Shown here piece after piece: positions 32,984 to 41,764 of a stretch of DNA of 64,000 nt. The DNA is taken from positions 2,232,001 through 2,296,000 of the forward strand of contig NZ_JBHTLI010000001.1 of the NCBI RefSeq assembly GCF_042678405.1, in the 5' to 3' direction. The translations under genes and the position numbers were made by a program. The DNA comes from Salegentibacter_A chungangensis. Lineage in GTDB: Bacteria > Bacteroidota > Bacteroidia > Flavobacteriales > Flavobacteriaceae. The notes beneath the pieces are model-generated. The model worked only from the letters and a program-made list of their open reading frames with translations. It searched no databases and was not told the DNA's origin. The number at the start of each line of letters is the position of its first letter. Positions within the stretch are counted from its first letter, which is position 1.

Positions 32984-34636
32984 ATGCCCAAACTCAATAT
33001 CAAAATATCAAAAAAGGATTCCTCTTTTAAAGCTGAACTGCAGGGAACAAACCGGTTTCAGGAAGATGCTTTCAGCTTTGAGAATGAAAAATATTTCCTG
33101 GTCACCAACGGAGTGAATTACAATTTCAATAGCCCAAAGGCTGAAGAAAACGCAAGATATTGCCTTTCGGAATACGAAAGAAAAGGAGATGATTTTTTTA
33201 AGGATTTCCGCGGTAGTTTTTCTGGAGCGATCTATGACAAATCTGAAGATAAGTGGCTTATATACACCAATCAGTTTGGGGAGCAATCCCTGTTCTATAC
33301 CCAAACCGAGAATGAATTTTTCATAAGTTCCGATATCTTTGAGCTTACCCGGCAATTACAAATTAGCAAAACTTCTTACGGTCTTGATAAAGAAGCGGCT
33401 TATTATCTTTTAACTTATGGCTATATGCTTAGGGACCTCACTCTTGTAGACAAGATCAAAAAGATAGAGGCCGGGCATTATCTGAAAATAAACAAAGGGG
33501 AGCTTCTTAAAAAACAATACTTCAGCATAGACAACACTCCTGAACCTAAACTTGGTTCAAAAGATGCCATAGAAGGCATAGACCTCCATTTCCGTAAGGC
33601 TGTGGAAAAGGAATATGAAAAAGACCTCAGGTATTCCCGTGAGCATTTTGCCACGCTCAGCGGAGGCCTGGATAGCCGGATGACGGTTTGGGTTGCGAAT
33701 GAAATGGGCTATAAAAACTCCACCAACCTCACTTTTTCTCAAAGTGACTATCTTGATATGGAACTTTCCCGGAAGATAAGTAAGCATTTACACCAGAAAT
33801 GGCATTTCGCCGAACTAGATGAGGGGGAACATCTAATTGACGGTATAGACCAAATGGTGAAGGATACCAATGCCCTGTATCACTATTCAGGGGCCTCTGC
33901 CCTCTCCAGAATAAAATCTTTTTCCACTGAAAACTACGGACTGGTGCATACCGGGCTGCTGGGCGATGCGGTACTGGGCACTCATAACCCTGATAACGCT
34001 TATGCCGAAGCAACTCAGGTGAAGGCAACTTCGCGGCGCTTAATGCACAGAAACCAGAAAGATCATCTTAGACAGTATCGCAATAATGAAACGGCAGAAT
34101 TATATGTACGCGGATTTAACGGAATCCTCTCGAACAGTGCGATGCTTCAAAATTTCTCTGAGGCGGCATCACCGTTTCTGGATGTAGATTTCTTCAATTT
34201 CTGTATGAGCATTCCGGCTGAATATCGGGCTCATCATAAGATCTATAAAAAGTGGATCCTGGAAAAATATCCACAGGCAGCCAAATTCAAATGGGAAAGC
34301 ATCAATGCTAAAATTACAGACAAATCGGTTCTGATTAGAGGCAAAGAAATTCCGCTGAAGCATTTTGGAAAATTTGTTGTAGAAGGTTTCTTTCACAATA
34401 TAGGGAGGCCGGTGAACAACACTTATTCAAAGGCGCATATGAACCCTTTTAATTACTGGTACAGAACCAATGAAAAACTTCAGAAGTATTTATGGGGGTA
34501 TTTTGAAGAGCATATGCCCCTGGTGAAAGATGAAGAACTTAAAAGTGACTGTATGGAATTGTTTAAAAAAGGAAATGCCATAGAAAAAATGCAGGTGCTT
34601 ACTTTACTATCGGCAATCAAACAACTTGGTATTTAA
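32984..34636 (+). CDS. Asparagine-synthase-like protein lacking the N-terminal cysteine
   Basis: Protein of 550 residues. The N-terminal half (1-190) has the glutamine-amidotransferase class II fold pattern (GSFSGAIYDKSEDKWLIYTN, FGEQSLFYTQTENEFFISSD) but starts MPKLN: the essential Cys2 is absent, so it should not hydrolyse glutamine. The C-terminal half is an Asn-synthase/beta-lactam-synthetase-like ATP-PPi domain with the PP-loop HFATLSGGLDSRMTVW (about 221-236) and HKIYKKWILEKYP later. Such proteins activate a carboxylate by adenylation and join it to an amine or form a cyclic amide. Neighbours (VOC and CAT-like proteins downstream) may belong to one small pathway; this is inference. Confidence 0.85.
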   Translation: MPKLNIKISKKDSSFKAELQGTNRFQEDAFSFENEKYFLVTNGVNYNFNSPKAEENARYCLSEYERKGDDFFKDFRGSFSGAIYDKSEDKWLIYTNQFGEQSLFYTQTENEFFISSDIFELTRQLQISKTSYGLDKEAAYYLLTYGYMLRDLTLVDKIKKIEAGHYLKINKGELLKKQYFSIDNTPEPKLGSKDAIEGIDLHFRKAVEKEYEKDLRYSREHFATLSGGLDSRMTVWVANEMGYKNSTNLTFSQSDYLDMELSRKISKHLHQKWHFAELDEGEHLIDGIDQMVKDTNALYHYSGASALSRIKSFSTENYGLVHTGLLGDAVLGTHNPDNAYAEATQVKATSRRLMHRNQKDHLRQYRNNETAELYVRGFNGILSNSAMLQNFSEAASPFLDVDFFNFCMSIPAEYRAHHKIYKKWILEKYPQAAKFKWESINAKITDKSVLIRGKEIPLKHFGKFVVEGFFHNIGRPVNNTYSKAHMNPFNYWYRTNEKLQKYLWGYFEEHMPLVKDEELKSDCMELFKKGNAIEKMQVLTLLSAIKQLGI

Positions 34637-34651
34637 CTTTAATTTGTAAAG

Positions 34652-35164
34652 ATGGAGGATTTCAAAAATTATAAGGTTCCCGCATCAACCAGAATCGGGC
34701 ACGTTCATTTAAAAGTAGCAGATCTGGACCGAGCACTGGAGTTCTACTGTGGTCTCCTTGGCTTTGAAATCACCACTACCTATGGAAATGAAGCTGCGTT
34801 CATTTCAGCAGGAGGCTATCATCATCATATTGGACTGAATACCTGGTTCAGTAAAAACGGAGAACCCGCCCCCAAAAATGCCGCGGGCTTGTTCCATACT
34901 GCAATTCTTTATCCTACCCGAAAAGACCTGGCAGAAATTTTCCAAAGACTTAGGCTTGCTGGTTATCCGGTAACAGGAGCTTCAGATCACGGGGTATCGG
35001 AAGCTTTATACCTTGAAGACCCCGATAAGAATGGTGTAGAGCTATACTGGGATAAACCGGAAGAACTGTGGCCAAAAAATCCGGACGGCTCTTTGCATAT
35101 GTTCACAAAACCGCTTGACCTTCAGGGTCTTCTTAATGAACTTAAAGAATCAGGCGATAATTAG
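34652..35164 (+). CDS. VOC family protein, catechol-2,3-dioxygenase-like
   Basis: Protein of 170 residues with vicinal-oxygen-chelate modules: TRIGHVHLKVADLDRALEFY (His ligand in HVHL, about residue 19), GGYHHHIGLN, LFHTAILYP (second-module His, about 87), and LEDPDKNGVELYWDK (Glu ligand, about 130-134). The His/His/Glu metal triad appears complete, so an Fe or Mn dioxygenase or isomerase is plausible. It starts 16 bases after the Asn-synthase-like gene, suggesting an operon. Confidence 0.87.
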   Translation: MEDFKNYKVPASTRIGHVHLKVADLDRALEFYCGLLGFEITTTYGNEAAFISAGGYHHHIGLNTWFSKNGEPAPKNAAGLFHTAILYPTRKDLAEIFQRLRLAGYPVTGASDHGVSEALYLEDPDKNGVELYWDKPEELWPKNPDGSLHMFTKPLDLQGLLNELKESGDN

Positions 35165-35206
35165 CCTGAAATGAATAATTTTGCCGCCTAATGTATTATT
35201 CAATCT

Positions 35207-35833
35207 ATGAAAAAGATCGACCTTTCCAGCTGGAACCGAAAAGAACACTTTGATTTTTTTTCTCAATATGACGATCCTTTTTTCGGAATAGTTACCGAGG
35301 TAGATTGCACAAATGCTTACCGGTTTGCCAGGGAAAATAAGTATTCCTTCTTTGCCTGGTATCTTCATAAAGCGATAACCGCGGTAAACAAGATTGAAGA
35401 ATTCAAATACCGCATCTTAGGGGAAGAGGTGGTTCTTTATGATGTTGTTCACGCTGCCTCCACTATCGGCAGAAAAGATGGGACTTTCGGATTTTCGTTT
35501 ATCCATTTTTCAGAAGATTTTGATGTTTTTAATACCGATCTTCTGGAGGAAATAAAGAATGTAGAAAACACTACAGGACTTCGGGCAAATGAAGATGCAG
35601 CCAGAAAGGATGCCATTCACTTCTCTACCCTGCCCTGGAATAAATTTACCGGATTAACCCACGCTAAAAATTTCAATAATAAGGATTCGGTTCCTAAGAT
35701 AAGTTTCGGAAGGGCTTTTGATTCCGGCTCCGGAAAGAAGTTACCCGTGGCGGTGAATGCCCATCACGGATTGATGGACGGGATACATCTTGCCAGGTTT
35801 CTTGAAGAGTTCCAAAAACTTCTGAACGCCTAG
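35207..35833 (+). CDS. Chloramphenicol acetyltransferase-like (CatA family) protein
   Basis: Protein of 208 residues with the trimeric CAT fold: WNRKEHFDFFSQYDDPFFGIV at the start, FAWYLHKAI, PWNKFTGLTHAKNFNNKDSV and the active-site NAHHGLMDGIHLARFL (HHxxxDG, about 183-198). The family includes type A CATs but also many enzymes for other acceptors; with no resistance context here the acceptor is uncertain. It lies 42 bases after the VOC gene. No attC or mobile flanks. Confidence 0.88.
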   Translation: MKKIDLSSWNRKEHFDFFSQYDDPFFGIVTEVDCTNAYRFARENKYSFFAWYLHKAITAVNKIEEFKYRILGEEVVLYDVVHAASTIGRKDGTFGFSFIHFSEDFDVFNTDLLEEIKNVENTTGLRANEDAARKDAIHFSTLPWNKFTGLTHAKNFNNKDSVPKISFGRAFDSGSGKKLPVAVNAHHGLMDGIHLARFLEEFQKLLNA

Positions 35834-35970
35834 TTTTTTCTGGGTATTTATTATGTTTCCTGAATAAAATTTTAAACATACTTTAACTAAAAACAGGTTG
35901 AATCCGGGATCTTCCAGGCACTTGCTCTCATCAAAATTTGATAAATTGAAATCAATAAAACTGAAGATTG

Positions 35971-37044
35971 ATGAAAGCCCGACAAAAAGAACCACAAAAG
36001 ACCTGTCTTTTAGAATTTCAGGAGAATTATGAAAATCTTGAGTACCTTCGTTCTGAAATTTCCAGCTGTCTTATCACTGAAGATAATCTATGGCTTAGCT
36101 ATGATGAAGATGCCGGAATAGAAAGACTAAGCAAAACAGAAAAAGGCTATGGAGGACATAAACATTATGAGCTCAGCGACTTTTTCGATCTGCCGGAAGA
36201 AAATGGCGAAGTTGATATGGAGGCCTTGGCTTACGCCGAACCCTATCTTTGGTTTTGTGGAAGTATGAGCCTGAAGCGTGACTCCCCTTCTCCTGATGAT
36301 TCCCTGGAAGAACAATTAGAAGACCTGGCAGACATAGCCATAGATAAAAATCGCTTTAGTCTGGGCTGCATCCCCTGTATTAAGAAAAACGGGAACTTTG
36401 AACTCCTGAAAGAAGCTGAATATAAAGGAGAGACCATTAAAGCAAGGATGCTTCGAGGCGGCACTAAAAGCACCGAACTTCACAATGCCCTGGTTTATGA
36501 TGAGCATCTTCATAAGTTTATGGAGATTCCCTGTAAAGACAATGGCTTTGACATAGAAGGCCTTGCTGTATATGGGCATCGTTTGTTTATAGGATTACGC
36601 GGGCCCGTGCTTAACGGTTTTGCCGTGATCCTGGAGATAAGCTTTAAGACTGTAGATAACGAGCTTATTTTAGAGCGTAAACCTGCAGAAGATAAATTAT
36701 ACCGCAAACACTTTTTAGACCTTCACGGTACCGGAATACGCGAACTGAATATTACAAAGAACGGGGACCTTTACCTGCTTGCAGGCCCTACAATGGATCT
36801 TGACGGAACTATTAGTATCTATAAGATAGAAGGCGGATTAAAAGACGAATATTCCAGTGTGGTGCATAACCCTACAAGGTTATTTGATGTAGCCCGTGGA
36901 GCAGAATTAGAACACGGCCAGGATAAGGCTGAAGGAATGGCCTTTCTACCTGACGGCAGTTTACTTATAACTTATGATTCACCTGTACCGGAAAGACTGG
37001 AAGGTAAGAATGGGGTATGGATGGACCTTTATGCCCTGGATTAA
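35971..37044 (+). CDS. DUF3616 family protein
   Basis: ATG at 35971 (a TTG just upstream also fits); 357 residues. Matches DUF3616: repeated beta-propeller-like strands including SGLEG-type segment in DNGFDIEGLAVYGHRLFIGL (about 190-209), DLHGTGIRELNITKNGDLY and KAEGMAFLPDGSLLITYDSP. No signal peptide. Function unknown; the fold suggests ligand binding or lactonase-like activity. Promoter region is the 137-base gap upstream, which shows no other gene. Confidence 0.78.
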   Translation: MKARQKEPQKTCLLEFQENYENLEYLRSEISSCLITEDNLWLSYDEDAGIERLSKTEKGYGGHKHYELSDFFDLPEENGEVDMEALAYAEPYLWFCGSMSLKRDSPSPDDSLEEQLEDLADIAIDKNRFSLGCIPCIKKNGNFELLKEAEYKGETIKARMLRGGTKSTELHNALVYDEHLHKFMEIPCKDNGFDIEGLAVYGHRLFIGLRGPVLNGFAVILEISFKTVDNELILERKPAEDKLYRKHFLDLHGTGIRELNITKNGDLYLLAGPTMDLDGTISIYKIEGGLKDEYSSVVHNPTRLFDVARGAELEHGQDKAEGMAFLPDGSLLITYDSPVPERLEGKNGVWMDLYALD

Positions 37045-37126
37045 TTATTTTTTTGAAATAAATGATCATTGAATAAGCAACCTATTTTCTTTTTTGCATC
37101 TATGAAGTAAACTCTAAAACCTAAAA

Positions 37127-37507
37127 ATGAAAAACCTTCTAACTCTGCTAAGTGTAATGCTATTAATTTTGGGATGTTCAGATGACGGCACCCCTTCAGA
37201 GAAGGTAAATATCAGGTTAAGGAACCTCAGCTCCTATGACTTCAGTAATGTGGTTGTAGGTACTCCCGGCGGAACCGTAAATTACGGCAATATTCCGTCA
37301 AGAGGTATTACCGAATACGAAAGTTTCGAAACTGCCTACCGATATGCTTTTATAGAATTGCAAATAGACGGAGATACCTTCACGATACAGCCCATAGATT
37401 ATGTTGGGGAAACTCCGCTTGAAAACGGAAATTACACCTATGAGATAAATGCCAACGATTCTCAGGAAAGGTATGGCCGACTCATTTTGCGTCTTAGAGA
37501 AGATTAA
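37127..37507 (+). CDS. Small hypothetical lipoprotein
   Basis: Protein of 126 residues with a lipoprotein signal (MKNLLTLLSVMLLILGCSDD, cysteine about residue 17). The mature part is a beta-rich domain of about 105 residues with the stretch VNIRLRNLSSYDFSNVVVG. No family recognised with confidence. It starts 82 bases after DUF3616 and the following GNAT gene starts 18 bases after its stop. Confidence 0.7.
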   Translation: MKNLLTLLSVMLLILGCSDDGTPSEKVNIRLRNLSSYDFSNVVVGTPGGTVNYGNIPSRGITEYESFETAYRYAFIELQIDGDTFTIQPIDYVGETPLENGNYTYEINANDSQERYGRLILRLRED

Positions 37508-37525
37508 CCGCATTATCATAGGGCA

Positions 37526-38056
37526 ATGAAAAGTTATAACCTGAAAACAGAAAGATTTCTCCTAAAAGAAATCGAACAGGATGATATCACATATATTTAT
37601 CAGGGGCTATCTCACCCTGAAGTCATAAAATATTATGGAGTAAGTTTTCACTCCCTGGAAGATACTCGGATGCAAATGGAATGGTATGCCGATCTCAGGA
37701 AAAACCATACGGGCATATGGTTTGGCATCTATTCCTTAGAAACCCTGGAGTTTTGTGGTGCCGGCGGATTCAATAATCTGGAAAAACAACATCATAAGGC
37801 TGAAATAGGTTTTTGGCTGCTGCCTGAATTCTGGAAGAAAGGAATTATGAATGAAGTAATGCCTGAATTAATGACTTTTGGCTTTGAACATCTTAACCTC
37901 AACCGAATTGAAGCCTTTGTGGAAAGTGAAAACCTGAGTTGCAAAAAAGCTATTGAAAAATGTAATTTCATTCTGGAAGGAAGAATGAGGGAATGTGAAG
38001 TGAAAAACGGGAAATATATAGACGTGGATACTTACGCTGCGCTTAAGCCAAAATAA
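37526..38056 (+). CDS. GNAT family acetyltransferase, RimJ/RimL type
   Basis: Protein of 176 residues: TERFLLKEIEQDDITYIYQG at the N-terminus, CGAGGFNN and HHKAEIGFWLLPEFWKKGIM containing the acetyl-CoA site (W-x-x-G, about 91-112), ending with FGFEHLNLNRIEAFVESENL and the CNFILEGRMRE pattern. RimJ/L-type enzymes acetylate N-terminal or other amines, for example of ribosomal proteins or antibiotics. Short intergenic gap to the convergent hydrolase gene on the other strand. Confidence 0.88.
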   Translation: MKSYNLKTERFLLKEIEQDDITYIYQGLSHPEVIKYYGVSFHSLEDTRMQMEWYADLRKNHTGIWFGIYSLETLEFCGAGGFNNLEKQHHKAEIGFWLLPEFWKKGIMNEVMPELMTFGFEHLNLNRIEAFVESENLSCKKAIEKCNFILEGRMRECEVKNGKYIDVDTYAALKPK

Positions 38057-38074
38057 AAACTAACTTCACAAAAA

Positions 38075-39079
38075 TCATTCAGAAGACAGGTCGATCTTCA
38101 GCTTATTCTTCAAATATTCCAAAATCTCCTTTTCAACCACTTCGGTATCCTTAGACTTTATATTGCTTCCAATAAAGTGGGTTCCAGGAGTTTCAAGAGC
38201 TGTAAGTTCAACCAGTGAATCTGGCGTAGCGAATTGTTTATGGACTTCGGGATAAAAACTTACCTCTACGTGCTCGTCTTTTTGAATAAAATTTTGTTTA
38301 TAATACAATGTAAGTACCGGAGTTTTTACTTTTTTAAATGTTTGTGGCGTCATTGTGGTCTCAACCAAAGACTGCAGGTCTACCAGCGCACTTGAAGGAT
38401 AGACTGTATCCCAATACTGCCGCGCAATCTCCTTTTGATGGGAAACCTTCTTCCGTTCCCCAAAAGAAACCAGCCTTGCCACCTCATAGCCCCAGGGAGA
38501 ATTCAAAATAAAGGCTCCCGGCACATCGTCTTCCAGGTTAGGAGACATATTAATAAGAGCGTATACCAATTCAGGATATTCGGCAGCCAGTTTAATGGCC
38601 AGCGTTCCGCCGGTAGATGTACTCATAATTATCACTTTCCGCCCAATGAGATTTCCAATCACTAAAGCTTCTTTAGCCGAATTCCAGGCTGCTTCAGGAG
38701 AGAAATTCTCCAGAGATTCTGCAGGTTTCAAACCGTGATCTCCCCAACGTGTCAGAAATAAATTGGCATTAAGGCTGTCTGCAATATTTATATTTACCGG
38801 AAAACCATCTCTGTAACTTCCTGCAAATCCGTGAAGATAAACAAGGCTATATTCCGTGATTTGAGGAACCGAATCCTGCCATTTGATCCGTGCCTGATTA
38901 TCCTTCCGGACGGGTTCTGATGCCTCCCTCCTTTTCACATAGTCTTCAAGCTGCTGGAGATCTTTCGGCAAATCAGGAAGCTCATAAGAATAGGATGGTA
39001 CAGAAGGTCTTGGACCAGAGAAATAAGTAATGACCAATACAAATAAAAAAACAAGAGGAATCCAGTATCTTTTTTTCAT
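38075..39079 (-). CDS. Membrane-anchored alpha/beta hydrolase
   Basis: Protein of 334 residues with an N-terminal membrane anchor (about 6-20) and a hydrolase fold: VYLHGFAGSYRDGF (oxyanion region), the nucleophile elbow IIMSTSTGGTLA (serine about 156; the usual GxSxG is S-T-S-T-G), a late acidic segment and ALETPGTHFIGSNI with the probable catalytic His. Likely periplasmic or membrane-associated esterase/lipase-like enzyme; substrate unknown. Convergent with the GNAT gene. Confidence 0.82.
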   Translation of the reverse strand: MKKRYWIPLVFLFVLVITYFSGPRPSVPSYSYELPDLPKDLQQLEDYVKRREASEPVRKDNQARIKWQDSVPQITEYSLVYLHGFAGSYRDGFPVNINIADSLNANLFLTRWGDHGLKPAESLENFSPEAAWNSAKEALVIGNLIGRKVIIMSTSTGGTLAIKLAAEYPELVYALINMSPNLEDDVPGAFILNSPWGYEVARLVSFGERKKVSHQKEIARQYWDTVYPSSALVDLQSLVETTMTPQTFKKVKTPVLTLYYKQNFIQKDEHVEVSFYPEVHKQFATPDSLVELTALETPGTHFIGSNIKSKDTEVVEKEILEYLKNKLKIDLSSE

Positions 39080-39317
39080 TCAAAAAGTAAGTTATTCAAT
39101 CCCGCGATTCAAGACCGAAGTTCAGAGAGATTAAAATTAGCCTTTTAGTGCTTAGGCCCTGTTAAGAGTATCTGAAAATCCTAAAATCGGCCATTTCTGA
39201 ATTCTTCTGCAATGGAATTAAACCACTCAATTATAGTAAAGATGCTTTTAATTTAATAATTTAGAGAATCCTGCACATCAGACTCCTTCGGGAGTAAGTT
39301 TAAGAAAAGCTAATGTT

Positions 39318-39824
39318 ATGGAAAACGAGAGCCGGGAAAAATTCGACTGGAGCAAATTTACGATCCGCACACCTATAAATGCCAGTGCCAAAGAAGTATT
39401 TAGAGCCTGGACCTCGCAGGAAGAACTCGAAAAGTGGTTTCTCAGGCTGGCAGAGTTTTCAAATTCGGAAGGCCTGATCAGGAATAAAAATGAAAGAATT
39501 GAGGCTGGTGACACCTACAAATGGCGCTGGCACGGTTATCCGGATAGTGTTGAAGAATTTGGGGAGATCCTTGAGTTGAATGAGAAAGATTTCCTGAAGT
39601 TTTCTTTTGGCAAAGCCGGGATTGTGAGCATAAAGCTTACGGAGCAGGAAGGGCGTACTTTTATTGAACTCACTCAGGAAGACATCCCTCATTACAAGAC
39701 CACAGAAGAGAATTATCACGTAGGCTGTAAGACAGGCTGGACCTTTTATTTGGCTAATCTGAATTCTGTGATCCAGGGTGGCCTGGACCTGAGGAATAAA
39801 GATCGTAACCTGCAAATGGATTAA
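39318..39824 (+). CDS. SRPBCC/AHSA1 family protein
   Basis: Protein of 168 residues. FTIRTPINASAKEVFRAWTS with SQEELEKWFLRLAEF is the classical AHSA1 start; GDTYKWRWHGYP, GEILELNEKDFLKFSF and a C-terminal helix with GWTFYLANLNSVIQGGLDLR complete the Bet v1-like fold. Possible Hsp90-cochaperone-like or lipid-binding role, unproven. The CDF-like gene starts 12 bases after its stop, suggesting co-transcription. Confidence 0.87.
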   Translation: MENESREKFDWSKFTIRTPINASAKEVFRAWTSQEELEKWFLRLAEFSNSEGLIRNKNERIEAGDTYKWRWHGYPDSVEEFGEILELNEKDFLKFSFGKAGIVSIKLTEQEGRTFIELTQEDIPHYKTTEENYHVGCKTGWTFYLANLNSVIQGGLDLRNKDRNLQMD

Positions 39825-39835
39825 TTATTAATAAA

Positions 39836-40477
39836 ATGACTGAAATTGCCCCTGCCCGCCAAAAAAAACTCTTTAACCAGGTACTGCTTCTTGCCCTGTT
39901 TACGGTTTTTTATAACCTCATTGAAGGGCTTATTTCCATCTACTTTGGGCTAAAAGATGAAACCCTTACCCTGTTTGGATTTGGTGCCGATAGTTTTGTG
40001 GAAACGATTTCCGCTATTGGGGTCACCCATATGATCTACAGAATTCAAAGAAACCCTGATTCTCACAAGGGAAGTTTTGAAGTTACCGCATTAAAGATTA
40101 CAGGCTGGTGTTTTTATGTACTTGCCCTAATACTATTGGTTTCGGCAGTTTATAACGTTATTGAAGGACATCAGCCTACAAGCACCTTAGCCGGCGTAAT
40201 TATAGCGCTAATATCCATTCTAAGTATGTGGCTGCTGGTCTATCTTAAAATAAAACTGGGGAAAGAGTTAAACTCCGATCCGGTTATAGCGGATGCCCGT
40301 TGCAATCTGGTTTGCATTTATATGTCAGTAATTCTACTGGTTTCAAGTGCCTTATGGTGGTTATTTAAGATCCCGTATATAGATGCCATTGGCAGTCTTG
40401 GCCTGGTCTACTTTTCGATTCAGGAAGGACGGGAAGCTCATCAGAAGGCCAAGGGGATCGAGTGCTGTTCCTGCTAA
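39836..40477 (+). CDS. CDF-like cation transporter domain protein
   Basis: Protein of 213 residues with five to six membrane helices: helix 1-2 FYNLIEGLISIYFGLKDETL, then LTLFGFGADSFVETISAIGV, where the GADSFVE replaces the usual SDSxHxxxD of cation diffusion facilitators, and helix five SDPVIADARCNLVCIYMSVI. The C-terminus ends in CCSC. Shorter than full CDF exporters (no long cytoplasmic domain). Known relatives are annotated as cation transporter in flavobacteria; the metal is unclear. Next to an AHSA1 gene on the same strand. Confidence 0.78.
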   Translation: MTEIAPARQKKLFNQVLLLALFTVFYNLIEGLISIYFGLKDETLTLFGFGADSFVETISAIGVTHMIYRIQRNPDSHKGSFEVTALKITGWCFYVLALILLVSAVYNVIEGHQPTSTLAGVIIALISILSMWLLVYLKIKLGKELNSDPVIADARCNLVCIYMSVILLVSSALWWLFKIPYIDAIGSLGLVYFSIQEGREAHQKAKGIECCSC

Positions 40478-40484
40478 CGGAAAA

Positions 40485-41600
40485 TTACTTGGTGTTTTCT
40501 ATCTTCTCTATCTCATCGAATAAAGCCCGGAAGCAGGCCGCTGCAGTATTTTCTTCTGAAGCAGGATCAGAAGCATAAAATTCATCCATAAAGTTTCCTG
40601 CCCCCGTCCATACGGTTTGAATAAGCCCGGTAAAATTCTCCTTCATTTTCTTTGTAGCCTGGGCACGATAAGAATGCATATTCTGAGCCTGCATTCTTGC
40701 CAGTTTTGGATCACGCCAAGGGCAGGCAGCAACCCTAAACCCTTTCATCGCAAAATATACAGGAGTGGGATCTGCCCGTTCATAATGCCAATCGCAGATG
40801 AACACATCTTCCGGGATCATATCAATCGCCCTGTGGGTATTATTCATACTTGCTTCCCACATACCAATTCCCGTGGTTTTACCATCTATCAGCCTGTCTC
40901 CCCATATCCAGAGTTCACGGTCACTTTTGGCCAGATGGTTCCTAATCTTTGTTACCTCACCTGCAAAGAGTTCGGCTTTATCCCTTCCACTGCAACGTGG
41001 GCAGTTTTCATTACCTATATAAAACACTTCATCCATTCCTGCGTGAAAAGCATCGGCTTCAAAGACTTCACAAATTTCATCTACCAGGTCAAAAACAACA
41101 TCGTGAACTTTAGGATGCAGCGGGCAATAGCTTTTGCAATACAACCCGTCTTCATTAGGCCACTCATACTTATCTGGCAGTTCTATATGCGGGGTTTCAT
41201 CAAATTCAGGGTAAACCTTCAGTAAATTATTCAGGTTGGTATGCCAGGATTGATGACCAAGAAGATTTACCTGTGGGATGATCCTGATCTTGTTCTCTTG
41301 TCCCGCTGCCACCAGTTTTTTCACCTCTTCCGTGCTAAGCGCATCCTCATTGGCCAGTTCAGGATGGCTTTTATACTCATAATTGTAATCGACTCTAAGA
41401 ATTAAGGTATTTACCCCTCTTGGCCCCAGCTCTTCATTCATAAAATTCACAAAATCATTTAACCTGTCAGAATCTGGTGCTGCGATACTCAAGCCCTTAA
41501 CCGGGAAAGTATCTTCTGTAACCTGTGAATATCCTTTAGTAAAAACAGATAGTATGAGTAAAGAAAGGAATAATCGGAAAATTGTTCTCATTATGCTCAA
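40485..41600 (-). CDS. GH20-like family 10/20 sugar hydrolase-related secreted protein
   Basis: Protein of 371 residues with a signal peptide (cleavage near GYSQV, about residue 26). TIM-barrel pattern resembling beta-N-acetylhexosaminidase-like proteins: GVNTLILRVDYNYEY, IIPQVNLLGHQSWH, the putative catalytic pair DAFHAGMDEVFYIG (Asp-Glu, about residues 190-196; GH20 uses D-E) and WIWGDRL. A large binding cleft is expected for amino-sugar or related glycans. Divergently transcribed from the PAS kinase across a 164-base A+T-rich promoter region. Confidence 0.78.
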   Translation of the reverse strand: MSIMRTIFRLFLSLLILSVFTKGYSQVTEDTFPVKGLSIAAPDSDRLNDFVNFMNEELGPRGVNTLILRVDYNYEYKSHPELANEDALSTEEVKKLVAAGQENKIRIIPQVNLLGHQSWHTNLNNLLKVYPEFDETPHIELPDKYEWPNEDGLYCKSYCPLHPKVHDVVFDLVDEICEVFEADAFHAGMDEVFYIGNENCPRCSGRDKAELFAGEVTKIRNHLAKSDRELWIWGDRLIDGKTTGIGMWEASMNNTHRAIDMIPEDVFICDWHYERADPTPVYFAMKGFRVAACPWRDPKLARMQAQNMHSYRAQATKKMKENFTGLIQTVWTGAGNFMDEFYASDPASEENTAAACFRALFDEIEKIENTK

Positions 41601-41764
41601 TTAGAATTGGTTAATTAAAATTAAACATTCCATAAGAAATAAATAAGTTAAGCAGGCCAAAAGTACTCTTAACACTTTAAACAAATTATAATATGTAATT
41701 TTGTTGGCCGGATTATAGTTATGCCCCTAACTATAATCTTATTATCCGAAATGCCGCACTTGAA

